Shown here piece by piece: positions 34,660-46,605 of a stretch of DNA of 64,000 bases (positions are counted from its first letter, which is position 1; each line of letters opens with the position of its first letter). The notes under the pieces are model-generated. The model did no database searches. It was given only the letters and a program-made list of their open reading frames with translations, and was not told the DNA's origin. The DNA lies in contig OX422218.1 of assembly GCA_949130495.1 (NCBI GenBank), positions 42,292,651 through 42,356,650 of the forward strand. Reading direction: 5' to 3'. This DNA is from Sambucus nigra (lineage: Eukaryota > Streptophyta > Magnoliopsida > Dipsacales > Adoxaceae). A program made the position numbers and the translations under genes.

Positions 34660-35190
34660 GTGACTAATTGATACGTAAGAAAAAAAATTGAATTAATCCG
34701 TACCGTGGTGACAATAAATCTCAACACAAATTATAAGTAAATGCAATCAACAGGAAAGTAAAGAACTGAAATAAGAATAGTCACGGTCACACACAACACA
34801 AGATATACGTGGTTCGGCAAAATCGCCTACGTCCACGGTGTTCTTTGTTTGTATTTCTCTTTTCTTTGGGGGAGTGTTTCTGATTACGTACCCTCTGCCC
34901 CAGGCCAGGGGTACAATATATACATGTAAACTTCAGAGAGTGGGGGTGTTGGGCACCTCCACATTGTCCCACAATCCCTAGGATATCCCCTGAGAGACTT
35001 TAGGGGCTGACTGGGTCTCTATTGACTAACCATCTATGAGACTTTAGAGTTTACGCCGGACTCTCCCTATTTTTTATAGGGCTTAGTCTGGCTACTTCTT
35101 GAGGCCAAGATAAATGGACGAGGTACCCACAATTACCCCTAAAAATTTTGGGTCACAATTTGGGCTTGATAATTTTAAATAATAGCTCTG
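34660..35190 (-). repeat. LTR-like R/U5 segment
   Basis: On the minus strand it contains CGTGGACGTAGGCGATTTTG, CCGAACCACGTATATCTTGTG and pyrimidine-rich sequence, a combination common in R/U5 regions of plant LTRs. No matching second LTR or clean TG/CA ends were found, so the extent is a guess. Confidence 0.35.
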
Positions 35191-35553
35191 ATGGCATTTT
35201 TGTGAATTGAATGATGCTTTGGGGAGCGAAACATCTTCCCTTAGTAGATTTAGGCCACATATTCACTTCGTTCTCTATACGACATCATTGAGAGGGTTTA
35301 AAACTGTTTTGAAGAAGCCATTTCTGACATCGTTTCACAAGTTTTCACACTCTCGATATATCTTTTTCTTCCTATTGCGTTTTCTCACTTCCAGGTCTCT
35401 CCTTTAGTCTTCGAGCTCTTCCTTATCTTTCCAATCTTCGTTTCTTGTGGCCTTGCGTCGTCTCAACCTGATTTACACTTCGTAAGTTTTCCAAACCTCT
35501 TCTTCTTTCTTTTCTCTTTAAAATCTCTTTTCTATCACTGCTAGGGTTTATCT

Positions 35554-36694
35554 ATGGCAAGAATAGGTAATAGTTCAGTAGACGAGTTTAGGAAATTCTA
35601 TAATATCCCCAGCTGGGTGGACATCGAATGTACCCTTGTTCCTCACAATGTTCGAGATATTGAGGACGGGAATTGGATTCATGCTCGCCTATTGTCTCAG
35701 AGGGGTCTAACATTTCCCCCAAATCGTTTGTTATTGCACTTCTTTAGTTACTTTTACATAGTTCATGTCCAATGTTTTCCAAATGTTTTGAAAATTGTCA
35801 ACGGCTTTCATAGGATCAATCAACTTTATGGCACTAATTTAGGTCTTACTGAAATCTGTTACTGCTATACCATTTCTCGAACAAGTTCTGGTCTCCTCTA
35901 TCTGAAAGCTAGGAGTCCTGACAGAGTGTTGGTAGTCAATCTACCTGATTCCCATAAGGACTATTAGCAAGAAGGGTTCATTGGCAGGAACTGTCAGTTC
36001 CCTCCCCAGACTGGGGAAGCGAGGTATAGGGAACCTATAATTCCCTTTTATGGGGAGGACTACATAGGTAGATATATTTCTTGCTCTGCTCAATTATTCT
36101 CTATTAGTGTACTATATTTCATAGGTTTTCCTTTTTTCCTTTTTCAGCAAAGACAAAGAACTCGGAACCTGCACTCCACAAAATCTGAGCTGCTTAGCTA
36201 ATCAAAGCATGAAAGATCAGGGAATATTTGGCTGACGGCGAGCATCCACGATCAGTTGTGTTCCTTTTAGAGTACAAGAACATTGGGTCCAGCTTCATCG
36301 CCTAGCCTATTGACAGTATTCCTCACCTCGATATCATAGAAGAGGTTGTTGCTGAGCCAATCCAATTAGATGAGGAGGAGAGCAGCTCTGGTGAAGATAG
36401 TGTGGGGGCTGACAGAGGTGGAGTTGAGGGTATTTCTAGCGAGGATAGTTCATGTGGTGAGGGATCTCCCAGCTCGGAGGAGGGTTCAGAGGGTTTAGAG
36501 AGTCTGGAGGATTCGGATAGCTCCAGCGAAGAGACTGTGGCTCCTCCTAGGAAGAATTTAATCCAAGATGATGATAATGATAATGTTGCTCTTGCTCGTA
36601 GGCTGAAGAAGCAGAAGTCTGGGAGTGGGGATACTGCCACTGGATCCGAGACTGTGGCTCATGAAAGGGATAGGAAGAAGAAAGAGGAGGCGTT

Positions 36695-36740
<46 letters not shown>

Positions 36741-37718
36741 AAGAAGAGAGGAAGAAGAAAGATGAGAGGAAAAGGGTCGAGAGGGAGAAGAAGGAGAGAG
36801 AGGAATAAAGGAGAAAAGAAGAAGTGAGGATAAAGATGGGTCAGTCTTTGGTGCTCGTGTTTACCCTAGCTGAGGGGGCTTCTATTGCTCTTGCCCCTCA
36901 GCTGGCTCCGATAGTGCTTGAGAGAGAAATCTCTCCTGCTGATCGCCAGATATCGTCAAGTATAGGGACCATACAGTTAGCCCTAAAGGAGAGTTAGGGG
37001 ATAGACTTGGTAAGTTTATTTTTACTTTTCAACTCTTGCAATTTTCTTTTCAATACCTTATTCACTAATGTTTTCTTTATTTTTGCAGGTTGTGTCTAAT
37101 TTTACCGTCCTTTATTGCAGCTGTGATGAGCTGGGGAGGAAAAATGCTGAGCTAGAGGCGGGCCTAAGGACTTATAGTGCTGCTTAGAATTCTTCTGACC
37201 TTGCCTTGGCTGAAGCCAACAAAGCAAAAGAGGCGGCATCCAAGGGGATGGAGGAGATGAGGCAGTCCTATGACTTGGTCTGCACAAGCAAGATGGCAAT
37301 GATTGAGGAGAATAAAGAGCTCACCGTGAAAACAAAAAACTTGGAATCTGAGGCTGCCACCATCAAGGAGATCTCTTACAATGCTGGGTGGCTCGCAGCA
37401 TATGACGATGTCGAGGCTCAGATCGGCTGCATCAGCCATTTTAACTTAAAGAAATGTTAGGACAGGACTTTGCTCACTGCTGAGGTGGATATTCAATCTC
37501 CTCTCTTTGACGAGCATGACCCTAACCCTAAACTTGTTATAGAGGGCATGCGTCCTCCTGCTACCAGTGAAGATACATTAGTTATTCCAACCACTACCAC
37601 TGATGCTCCCCTCGATCAGGGAATGGTGATCGTTCCATTTGAGGGAAGTGCACATGAGGTTGTTGTGGATAAGGGTAAACAACTAACATCCTCAGAGAAA
37701 ACTGAGGTTGCCCTCTAG
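35554..37718 (+). pseudogene. Gypsy-type-transposon-domain gene (PF04195-like), decayed, spliced
   Basis: Begins at ATG 35554 (MARIGNSSVDEF) after a T/C-rich leader. The N-terminal domain includes GLTFPPNRLLLHFFSYFYIV, NVLKIVNGFHRIN and GLTEICYCYTI, which fits the putative gypsy-type transposon domain (L.FP....V...L...G.AP.QL.PN.WR.L.GF). Intron-like segments are 36067-36149 (ending TTTTTCAG) and 37010-37088 (GTAAGT to TTTTGCAG). Then follow an acidic Ser/Glu region (36402-36550), a basic/acidic repeat from an (AG)n tract, a coiled-coil stretch (37206-37455, MEEMRQSYDLVCTSKMAMIE) and a tail ending EVAL at 37718. Stops after SHKDY and elsewhere break it. Such ORFs occur as extra, often antisense, ORFs in Tat-lineage gypsy elements, and Tat pol on the opposite strand lies at 59359-60830. 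Confidence 0.55.
36699..36737. repeat. (AG)n microsatellite inside coding sequence
   Basis: About 39 bp of AG repeats that read as alternating Arg-Glu in the plus frame, followed by further purine-rich Lys/Arg/Glu codons. Confidence 0.9.
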
Positions 37719-37859
37719 TCTTTTTAGGGGGCCTTTGTATTACTCTTGTTCCCTTTTTCTTCTCGCCGATGTACTTGAAATATTTTTGTTCTAATGAAAT
37801 GAAGTTCTATTCCTTTTCATATACTGATTTATTTATTCTTGACGCTTGTATGATTTGTA
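37719..37859 (+). other. 3' UTR/intron-like gap
   Basis: T-rich DNA ending TGATTTGTAG, a good splice acceptor immediately before the next coding block. A TTCTAATGAAATGAAG stretch resembles a plant polyadenylation region. Confidence 0.4.
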
Positions 37860-37969
37860 GCTTATCGATCTTGAGGAATGTATTCCTTCTACCCGTATCT
37901 TAGGCCAAATTCTTGGTGCCGATGTGAGCGATCGAGTTTGTCGTGCCTTTGTAAAAATCTCCAAGTCTC
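37860..37969 (+). pseudogene. Coiled-coil gag-like gene, part interrupted by A2 (5' piece)
   Basis: An exon-like block after TTTGTAG encoding LEECIPSTRILGQILGADVS then DRVCRAFVKISKS, open up to the A2 insertion. The last five bases, GTCTC (37965-37969), are repeated at 55926-55930. Across the deleted insertion the frame continues into LRSRNQDYKDQSELIAKL, so A2 landed in a coding exon. Confidence 0.65.
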
Positions 37970-39167
37970 TATAAGGACATAATTCTCCAATTGAGTCTTA
38001 ATGTAGTTTTGGCTCAATTCCGGACAAAAACGTTTATTCATAAGATAGTTTAAATTGTAATCTATTCAAGCCTATGAAGAGTTTGTTGAAGTCGTAGTGG
38101 CAAAGAGTACAAAGCTTCATCAAAATGCTGTTGTTTACGTGCCTTGTTTCTACGTCATCAACAGTGGTTCCATGCTCCCAAGGTATGAATGGATTAATAT
38201 ATATATATATATATATATATAGGATCTTGGAACATGTTAATATGGGTGATAGGTTTAATTAAAACTGTTGTTTATTTTCAGAAAAATTTAATTAAAACTT
38301 TAAATAAAGTTTATAAAGTTTCTGGGCTAAAATGAAAATATCAAAATTTCTGGAACTTCGTTCGATAGGTTGTTCGAACGAGTTTTTCGTTCGAACCAGA
38401 TGTCGTTCGAACGAGTTTGCCAATGAGTTCCCAGATTAAGTACTGTAACTTCATTCGAAATGTCATTCGAACGAGATTTCTAACGAGTTCAATTTTTAAT
38501 ACACTGGAACTTCGTTCGAAGGTCGTTAGATGGTCATTCGAACGAGACTTCGTTCGAAGGTCGTTAGATGGTCATTCGAACGAGACTTCGTTCGAACGAA
38601 AATTTTGTTCGAATGAGTTTCCAGCGGGAACAGTTATTTGGCAATTTTGTGCAGTTTTTCCCACTTTCTCCACTTCTTTCCCCACTATCTTTTCATAGCA
38701 TATCTAAATGCGGGAATCATTTTTGGAAGATTAACTTTTTCATACCATACTAACTCCTAGAGAGTGTTTTGAGAGCAAAACCATAAAAAGAAAAAGTTCA
38801 TGTTTTGAGTCATAATTTTCAAAGACAAATTCATCTACCACTCTAGTTTTTCACCCATACTTTTATGTATCCATGTTCATATATATATACATCTTGCTTG
38901 GAGTTTGGCACCGAGTTAATCTCTACACCGAATTGAAGAGATTGTTTGGGTTTGCGTCTACATCCCTAAAAGAAGAAGAAGTTTTATTGTGGCATTCTCA
39001 CATGGTGAAAGGCACCATGTGTGGTTGACGGTGTGCCTGTTGTCCGATCGGTGGGTTTCGAGATCGCGGTGGAGCTCCGTGGTTATCTGCTAGGAAGAGG
39101 TGGTCACAAGAAGGCGCGTCAAGGATTGAGAGGGTTCGAGTTGAGGAAGTAAGTCATATGTCTTGCG
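37970..39167 (+). repeat. A2 5' LTR, left part
   Basis: Matches the start of the 3' LTR (54281 onward) to the point GTCATATGTCTTG. It contains a (TA)n tract at about 38196-38221 and a TTCGAA cluster. A 38 bp unit is tandemly duplicated at 38511-38586 but single in the 3' LTR. Confidence 0.92.
38358..38612. repeat. TTCGAA palindrome cluster in A2 5' LTR
   Basis: Eleven TTCGAA sites in about 250 bp, mostly as (C/A/T)(G/A)TTCGAACGAG. The matching cluster in the 3' LTR is at 54676-54896. Confidence 0.92.
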
Positions 39168-39991
39168 TGACACCCCTCCTAATTAAACATCGGGTGATCA
39201 GGCCTTTATTAAATTAAAACAGGTTTCTCAAATGGTTCATTCTTTGCATCACTGTCGAAATTTTTTTAATTACTAATCCCCTAACTAAAATTAGATCGGT
39301 GCCAAATTTGATCTTTCTTAAAACAGATAAATCAACCATGCGGAACAAAGTAAAAATAATCATGTACTATAACACAATCAACGAAGTAAAAGTACAACAG
39401 AACCAAAGTTTTACCGAATAAACCATCGGCTAAAAATCCCAAACAACAATATAATAATCACTAGTCTGAAATTAACATCTGAGACTAATACCGGACCACA
39501 AGTCCACACATAGAATAGTGTGAGATCCTGTACTAGATCTGAATGAGCGATATCGTCTAGTCAAAATCCTATAAGCATCCACTGTGCAACAACTTCGAGT
39601 CCCTGGAAGGAAATCATCATACATGGCGTCCCTGTGGCTGGACACCTAAAAGGTTTTAAAAATATTTTATAGCAAGAGTTAGTACTCAAAACATTTTGAA
39701 AATATTTAGCAAGCGTTTATCACAATATAAAATTCGGTTATAGATTACATATGTTAGGTTCTCGTACACTCTCTTGAATTTACTCACCCCTCATTTCTTG
39801 TGCACACCTAACGTTCTACACTTAGCCTACCTAGCCATATCTTCCAAGCTATCTAGGACTAAGAATCATATGAACTTATCTATACTTAAGTTCTCATATT
39901 TTCCACACCGTACATTCATTACATTAACATCTCACGAAGGTTAATTAATACACAAGTAACATTTTCTCTATGTTATGTTTCGAAACTTCTC

Positions 39992-40129
39992 ATTTAGTTT
40001 CACTACTAAATTTCCACAATAATCATAATTTCTGTCTTCCCACTTTTGTTATTAAGTTTCACTACTTAAATTACTAAATTGATATTCTCCATTTAACGTT
40101 ACGTTTCATAATTAAGTTTCACCACTTAA
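39992..40129. repeat. Short inverted repeats with conserved 6-base loop (class 1)
   Basis: ATTTAGT-TTCACT-ACTAAAT (39992-40011), TTAAGT-TTCACT-ACTTAA (40052-40069) and TTAAGT-TTCACC-ACTTAA (40112-40129), spaced 60 bp apart. Stems differ between copies with both arms changed together. Related copies are at 42837-42858 and 42897-42920. Confidence 0.85.
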
Positions 40130-40282
40130 CTTACCAGTTCGATATGTATCTTTAAATACATAATACATATCAATATACTAATACACATATGTATACTATC
40201 ATCAAGTATATATATTTCACACACAATATATATACTAAATATCAGTCATTACTATCTTGTCCTTTTCACACACGTAAAGGAC

Positions 40283-40575
40283 TCTTGCTTCGGAATGATT
40301 CATCGACCCCAAGTAAGAATTGGTTCAGAATGATACATCAACCCCAATTATTTATATACACAAATAAAGAACTCTTGGTTCGGAATGATTCATCGACCCC
40401 AAATAAGAATTGGTTCGGAATGATACATCGACCCCAATTATTTATATACACAAAATTCTGGCTCGGACTCTTTCATCACGCCACCAGTTCAAAGGTTTGG
40501 TTCGACATTTTACATCGACCTCAAACATATTATAACCCTATGTTAGTTCGGAATATCACATCGACCCTAACATAG
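40283..40575. repeat. Inverted-repeat array with TCGGAAT...CATCGA loops (class 2)
   Basis: At least six units of about 35-60 bp in which a core TTCGGAATGATTCATCGACC lies between complementary arms. Arms include AATTGG/CCAATT (twice), CTTGG/CCAAG-like, GTTTG/CAAAC and CTATGTTAG/CTAACATAG (40538-40575). The same array is in the other LTR at about 47720-48013. Confidence 0.82.
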
Positions 40576-41053
40576 TTACTTTAGGTATAAATCTCTCGAC
40601 CGAAAAGATCACATAATTCTGTATGTACACGCCCGACCTATTAATTATATACGTACATAATATTTTAATCTCATATATTTACCGTACAATATTCGCTTTA
40701 CGATTTATCTCATTAACCGCAATTTATTTGAGTATTCACATAACTCTAAGGGTCCTAGTTACCCCTTACATATAATTTCAGTAGTTATTACTTATCCTAC
40801 TGGTCTATTACTTAAATTAAATTTACTTCGCCTCGTAACTCAATTCCGAAGTCCCCGATACTCTACTAAATGGGATTATTCTTGTCGGTCCGTAATCCAA
40901 GCCCTACACCGAATGGCCTTATCGGACCTCAACAATATACCTATTGGTCTCATTCTCACTCCCATATAAGTATATTATAAACCCTAGGAAACTCATTCAT
41001 TCCCGAAAATCAACGAAGACTTAAACACGAAAAATTCAGGAAAAATAGCTTGC

Positions 41054-41131
41054 GTCGATCGATCGACTGATGGGTACGATCGATCGACCTAGTCGATCGA
41101 TCGATAATTCGTGATCGATCGATCGATCGAA
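41054..41131. repeat. TCGATCGA palindrome cluster in B 3' LTR
   Basis: Repeated GTCGATCGATCGAC-type palindromes. Equivalent clusters are at 48754-48831 (other B LTR) and 62295-62373 (related LTR at the right edge). Confidence 0.92.
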
Positions 41132-41703
41132 CGGGGATAGACGCAGTTCATCTTCTTTGTTAGTCTTTTCCTCCATTAACAAATCTCCAAACTCCATTAT
41201 AGTCCACCAAACTTCGACCCAATGATCCTAACATGTTTCCACATATACTAGGACAATTTCTAACGTGTCAAATACATTAAAACTCCAATTCATTTAAAGA
41301 AATAGTGAATTAAACCCATAATTTCTTGAAACCCTAGTTATGTTGTTCTTCCCATATTTTCATTGAAAATCCAAATTTTATTCCGAAATAATCATCAAGT
41401 CTAATCTGAATATTAATCCTCTACATATGTTAAATCATTCTACATGTGATTCCTATCCCAACATGTATAAATACCATTATTCTCCTATCAAAATATTGAT
41501 TTAAATAAGACTATTCAAAAACCCTACACATGGGTATTATAACTTTATAATTTTTGCAATAAACAACTTTCCTTGTGATTAGTAGGGTCGGATTTCGTGG
41601 TTGTTGTTGATGATTGATGATCTTCATCCTTCAATCCTTCTTCCCCAACAAGTTGATAGTGAAAATCTCCTTTGAATCCTTCCCACTTCTCTCTTTTGCC
41701 TTA

Positions 41704-42139
41704 GGCCCTGTTTGGTTGTCCCAAAATTGTAAATTGGATCATTAATAAATTGTCCCATTTACAAATTGACTCATTAATTGTGTTTGGTTTCATTAATAAA
41801 ATGATTCATTAATTGTCCCATTTTAGCTCATGTGCAAAATCTGAAATTGGATCATTTCACAAAAAATGTGAAATGAATCCATTTGAAATAGGAGTCACAT
41901 TAGGTGCATGTCCCCTCTCCCCCTTCCTCTTCCCCTCCCCCTCTCCCTCTCTCTTTCCCTCCCCCTCTCTCTCTTGATTTGTTTTTATATTTTTTTCATA
42001 GAACCTTAACATCAATTTCAAATTACCAAACATTGTGTAAAATTGGATTTAACTCATTTCAAATTCACTCATTTATAATTCACTAATTCACAATGAAACA
42101 ATTTACATAATCAAACAATTTGCGCAGCCAAACTAGGCC
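41704..42139. mobile_element. PIF/Harbinger-type (Tourist-like) MITE
   Basis: 436 bp with inverted ends GGCCCTGTTTGGTTG (left) and GGCCTAGTTTGGCTG (right, reverse complement), flanked by TTA on both sides (41701-41703 and 42140-42142). The homologous site in the other B LTR (near 49402) is empty and reads GCCCTAGAAAATT. A 3 bp TWA-type target and these termini are typical of PIF/Harbinger MITEs. No coding capacity. Confidence 0.9.
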
Positions 42140-42646
42140 TTAGAAAATTGTGTCTCTCTTCTCTCTAATGGTATTGGTGTTGTCATGGGTGTTCTAACCC
42201 TAACCCCTCTTTCCTACGGCTGATAAAAATCTCTCAAATTCGTAGGTCTTCATACCCTCTCATGTTAAAAGACCAAAATGCCCCCAAATGGTCTCAGTTT
42301 AGTCTAAAATTACCCTGAGACTCAACTAGTACCCCCAGGTATACTATTTTGACTAATTTGACCTTTCCGAACTCATCTGTGACCTCTAAATTATCATTTG
42401 AGTCACTTAAAAAATATTACTCATTCTCACCAAAACACGCATTAGGTAACTATTTACCACTCGCACTAAGTAAATATAATGAGGCAATATAAATCGGTAT
42501 CTATCTCTCGAATTAATATTCCAAAATTATAATTTTTGATAAATCTCATTAAATTACTCCACATACGTAATTTAAATAAAACTGTATTTTCTCATTTAAT
42601 TCTCTAATTTAATTAAATAGAACATTTAGAATTACGGGGTATTACA

Positions 42647-42660
42647 TACTTCCCCCCTTA
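42647..42660 (-). promoter_or_regulatory. B polypurine tract
   Basis: TAAGGGGGGAAGTA on the minus strand directly before the 3' LTR start TGTAATACC. The preceding GAGGACGAAATTCC is the usual C-terminal pol context in Tekay-like elements. Confidence 0.87.
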
Positions 42661-45600
42661 CAAAGGAATTTCGTCCTCGAAATTAGGATAAAGCTGGTAT
42701 TAAGACTGACGACCTTAAACATCACTTCATCCTCTAATACCCAAAATCAAATCATATCATCCTAACGGTCTCCCCAAGTACATGCCTTGCTTTATTATAA
42801 ACTCTTATCGCATGTTACCCATGCCGCATATATCATAATTAAGTCTCACTACTTAATTTTGCCATAGATTTTTCCCAATCTAACGTTAACTCTTGAAATT
42901 AAGTTTCTCCTTACTTAATTTACCCTTTTGATGTATATCTCTATATATAACATCTATGTGTCTACTATCACTCATAAGTAGAATATTATAAGGAAAATAT
43001 TTCACACACAATATATACTATAAGGGAAATTGGTCCGGCAAAATCATCGGCCCCAATAATCCTATCATTTACATTGGTCCGAAAATCCCTTGACCCCAAC
43101 GTAAATGTAATGCACATGTTGGTTCAGACCTTCCGTCGATACCAATGTTTATTATTCATCGTCGATTTGGTTCGGCAAATCATCGACCCCAAATCGAATC
43201 CTTCATGTTTTAAACCGGAACATCATCGACCCCAATACAGAATTAAGCATACTTATTATCGCACATAAGTAGGAAACCATAAGGTATATATTTCTTACAC
43301 ATAACATATACTATCTACACTAATATTATAATCACTCCCCTTCTATAACACTTTTGGGGTTATTGGCTCGGAATCCCACCTCGATCACCAATAGTGATTG
43401 GTTATATTGTCTCGGAATCACACTTCGAGCACAATATAAGTATATATATCTCATCGCATAAGAGTAGACAATTTGTGAGCCATATATTTCACACTTCTTA
43501 TATTCTAAAATGTCATACCCCAATAGAATATCCTCATATCACGCGTTAAGGACTAAAAGTTCGAAATGTCTCCTCGAACCACACCTTAAAGTACACATAA
43601 GTTCTTAATAGGTATCCAAGAACCTAAACCTTATGTATAGTCCATATAGGCAGTCTCACACTACCTACAAAGATGCTCTTATAGGTATACATTCAACCTA
43701 TGAATTGATCAGTGGGCTTCTCCAACATTCCACTATCATGAGGGTGTATCATCATCCTTCCTCACTAACATTGAGTCGTAGGTAACACAACATACTCAAA
43801 ATAAAACTTTATCTGTATTCCTCCCTAACCATCTCTCACAGGGTGGAATTTTAGGATTTCATCCTAATTCACAATCATGTAGAGGGGCACCGTGTATTTG
43901 TGCACTCTCCCTTTTCAACTACATACTAATCCATCCCGGTCACCCCATTCCGCTACCCCAACGAAATGTCGGATTAATTGTGATGTTCACAATCCATCAA
44001 TAATTTATAAGTCTGTCTCCTCATTCTATCATTGGAAATGTAGGTTCACTACCACATTCCAGTTTCTCATTTCGAGTCTATCTTTCCCTATCAACTAGTG
44101 GTGCGTCTGGAGACAATCTCACTATGTCTCTTCCTCAACACCGCTTCCCACTTACATCATCATTCCTCAAGTGGTACTGTATTCCCCTTTCTCTTCGGGT
44201 ATATTATACTTTACAATCCGTGCACTCTTCGTAATTGGCACACTTTTGGGGTTGGTTACTTTATAAGAATCCAAATTTTAGTAACGCGCAAGTCACTCTC
44301 AACACTCAGTCAAGTAGCACCTTGCGTTACTTCTTCACAACAGCTAGGTCTCCCATATCAAGAGATAACCTTTGAACGGCTTCCCACTGATTCTTATCCC
44401 ATCGGTTGTGCTGGCTCTCTTAGCAAATAAGCTTGGATCATCGTCTATCTCTCACGACGTTCAATCCATTTCGTCGATACAACTTGCCTCATAACTTCCC
44501 CACCGACGTACTTAAAAATAATTTTCTGCATCCCTTTATCTCGGATGTCTAAGAAAGCCAATTGACTAGGGCGCCCATACACCCTTTCCTCCGTGCACAT
44601 TTGTAAGAACATTGCAAATGTCGCACCCGTAACATGCTTTTCCTCAACTCTAGCCTAGTTTACACGACGTGACTACAATCTTGCGGGTATTCTCAATCCC
44701 CTATAGACCAAAAATCAAATCCTTTCCCACAAAGAAAGTCCCACTTATCCCTTCGTGGTGAAGTAAGCCTTTCAGTGTTTTCTCCACAACACTACCGGCT
44801 CCACAGATGCCCTAGAATCTATCAACGTCTCTTCTCCTGACGTGCATAAAAATTTAGTCGTATCCTCTTTCGCAACCGAACTTAAATAAGGGACTTCTCC
44901 CCATGCCTTCTTACTGAGCATTGTCGAAACAACCCATAGTCGAGATACCCAAATTCCATTCCTCGACAATATGTGCAACCATACTCCAATATTTCTAAAG
45001 GAGTCCAGTGGCACCGCTCTTATACTATCACTAGGTCCTTAGAACTAATTACAATAGTGAGCTCGATCTCTCCGCTCGGCGGTCATACGATATACCTTGA
45101 CTCACATCATATAGGTTCCTATACACCGGAATCAATTACTATGTGACATTCATAATCTCTGAAGTCTCTCACATATTGATGAATAATGACAACTCGACCC
45201 TCTTTAAGATGTGGCATCGTCATATACCCCATTCTCTCGAGGCTAAAACCCATATATTTCCTCGTCCATCACTCTGGTGGTTCAGATGGTTTCCGGACAT
45301 AACACGCTTGTCCTCTCCGGAATGTAAAACTTATTGGAGTTATTATTTCCTCAAATAACTTCAAGCTAAAATAAAACACGTGGCCCTACAACCCACACTA
45401 GACATCTTTTCAAAAATCCCCTTACTCCAAGACAAACTGACCGGTTTGGGTATCCCTCCTCTCGGACTTAGTAGTCTCGATTCTGAACACTACCATTCTG
45501 ATTCCCTTAGTTTTGCGGACCAAGAGGAACGCACTATGGGACTTAACAGTCCCGACTTATAATCTAATCATTAAATCCCCTAGTGGGTTTCCACTTATGG

Positions 45601-46583
45601 CTTGCACCAGCCCCATTACATTTAGTCTTACTCCTTGACTAAATCCTTAAATTCTCTTAGCTCCGCCCACCTAGGAGCATTTACCTCAACCTAGTAAGAA
45701 GTACCATAATGTCTTCATATACATAAGTCATCCCAGAAGAGTTTTACCAAAATTGCGAACTACAAATCGAGAGTCCATTCTCTCAAGGGCTCTTTTTCCC
45801 TTATACCTATCTCATCGGTACAAGTTCACTTCAATGGATAACTTTCTTTCTCACGATTGGGCTCTACCAGGCTTTCATGTGATTGGTTCAGATATTCCCA
45901 TTCACTTCGCTTCTGAATCATGATTGGAGAAATTTGCGGTTAAACTATACGTAAGCTCCCCCAGTTTGTATATTGACCCTCGGTCCGGATGTGGTGTTTG
46001 GTATTGCCTCCATGTTGCCTCGAAAATTTACTCAAATTTTCACTTCTGAGTATTTCTACTCTATCCTTAATGCCGAAACCTCTGGACGTACTACTTCCAT
46101 TGGTTAACATGCACAGTCGCCGTTTTATCACATTTTTACAGCTCGTTCTCATAAAAAATTTCTTTAGATCTATTCCCACTATCACTGCATTGGGCGGGTC
46201 TAGATTAGCATCCCCCTTGGCCGTCGCGACACTTGGAAAATTCCTGCTATGCCTCAACAACCCTTGCAGCATCTACTTCCATTACACAGTAGGAGTGACC
46301 TCAACAACGGTCATCTCTCCTATGATTACCATCTTTGAACACTCCAGACTTCATGCCGAGCTCCTCCCTCCTGCAGTCCTTCTAACACCAATGCTGGTTC
46401 TATCGCCATGTTCGACGTACCATGCCCAATCGAACTCGTATATATAAAACTACATCTACTAAATAGAAGGAGAACGTAAACTACGTACGTAGAGGAGTAC
46501 AACAATCCTAAGATAGGGATCTATATCAATCAAATAATACGTTGAAAACGTAGTAAGCCGTACAGATCCTATGGACACTAGAA
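42661..46583 (-). other. B interior, no recognisable gag or pol
   Basis: Nearly 4 kb with only short frames on either strand. I looked for the zinc knuckle, protease DSGA, RT YVDD-type, RNase H and integrase HHCC/DDE blocks and found none that I can support. The part next to the polypurine tract (about 42780-43560) resembles the hairpin-rich section of B's own LTR (about 39860-40600) in diverged form. The interior may be rearranged LTR-like and non-coding DNA rather than a simply decayed pol. Confidence 0.55.
42837..43640. repeat. Diverged hairpin array inside B
   Basis: Perfect or near-perfect stems: AATTAAGT/ACTTAATT twice (42837-42858 and 42897-42920), CATTTACATTGG/CCAACGTAAATG (43066-43107, one mismatch), CGATTTGG/CCAAATCG (43163-43196), TATTGG/CCAATA (43361-43393), TTATATTGT/ACAATATAA (43402-43439) and nested ACATAAG/CTTATGT with GTTCTT/AAGAAC (43595-43636). 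Most class 2 loops keep a TCGG...TCGA-like core. Confidence 0.82.
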
Positions 46584-46601
46584 CCTGATGTGCTAATACC
46601 A
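46584..46601 (-). promoter_or_regulatory. B primer-binding site (diverged initiator Met type)
   Basis: The minus strand reads TGGTATTAGCACATCAGG four bases after the 5' LTR end. It begins like the initiator-Met primer site TGGTATCAGAGC but diverges after eight or nine bases. Confidence 0.55.
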
Positions 46602-46605
46602 TCAG

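Larger units (their letters stand above)
39168..42646 (-). repeat. B 3' LTR
   Basis: About 3.48 kb, near-identical by eye to 46606-49906 over long stretches. It carries a 436 bp MITE (41704-42139) missing from the other LTR and lacks the SINE-like insert present there. Contents include hairpin arrays and a TCGATCGA cluster. Confidence 0.92.

Noticed and set aside
36323..36640. Ser/Leu/Pro-rich minus frame
   Set aside because: Antisense shadow of the acidic region of the plus-strand gag-like gene.
40189..40575. 128-codon plus frame over the hairpin array
   Set aside because: The frame follows the repeat units. The equivalent array at 47700-48013 does not keep an equally long frame, and the element is transcribed from the other strand.
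45989..46447. 152-codon plus frame and the overlapping 110-codon minus frame in B's interior
   Set aside because: No gag, pol or other domain recognisable on either strand; overlapping frames are likely chance.
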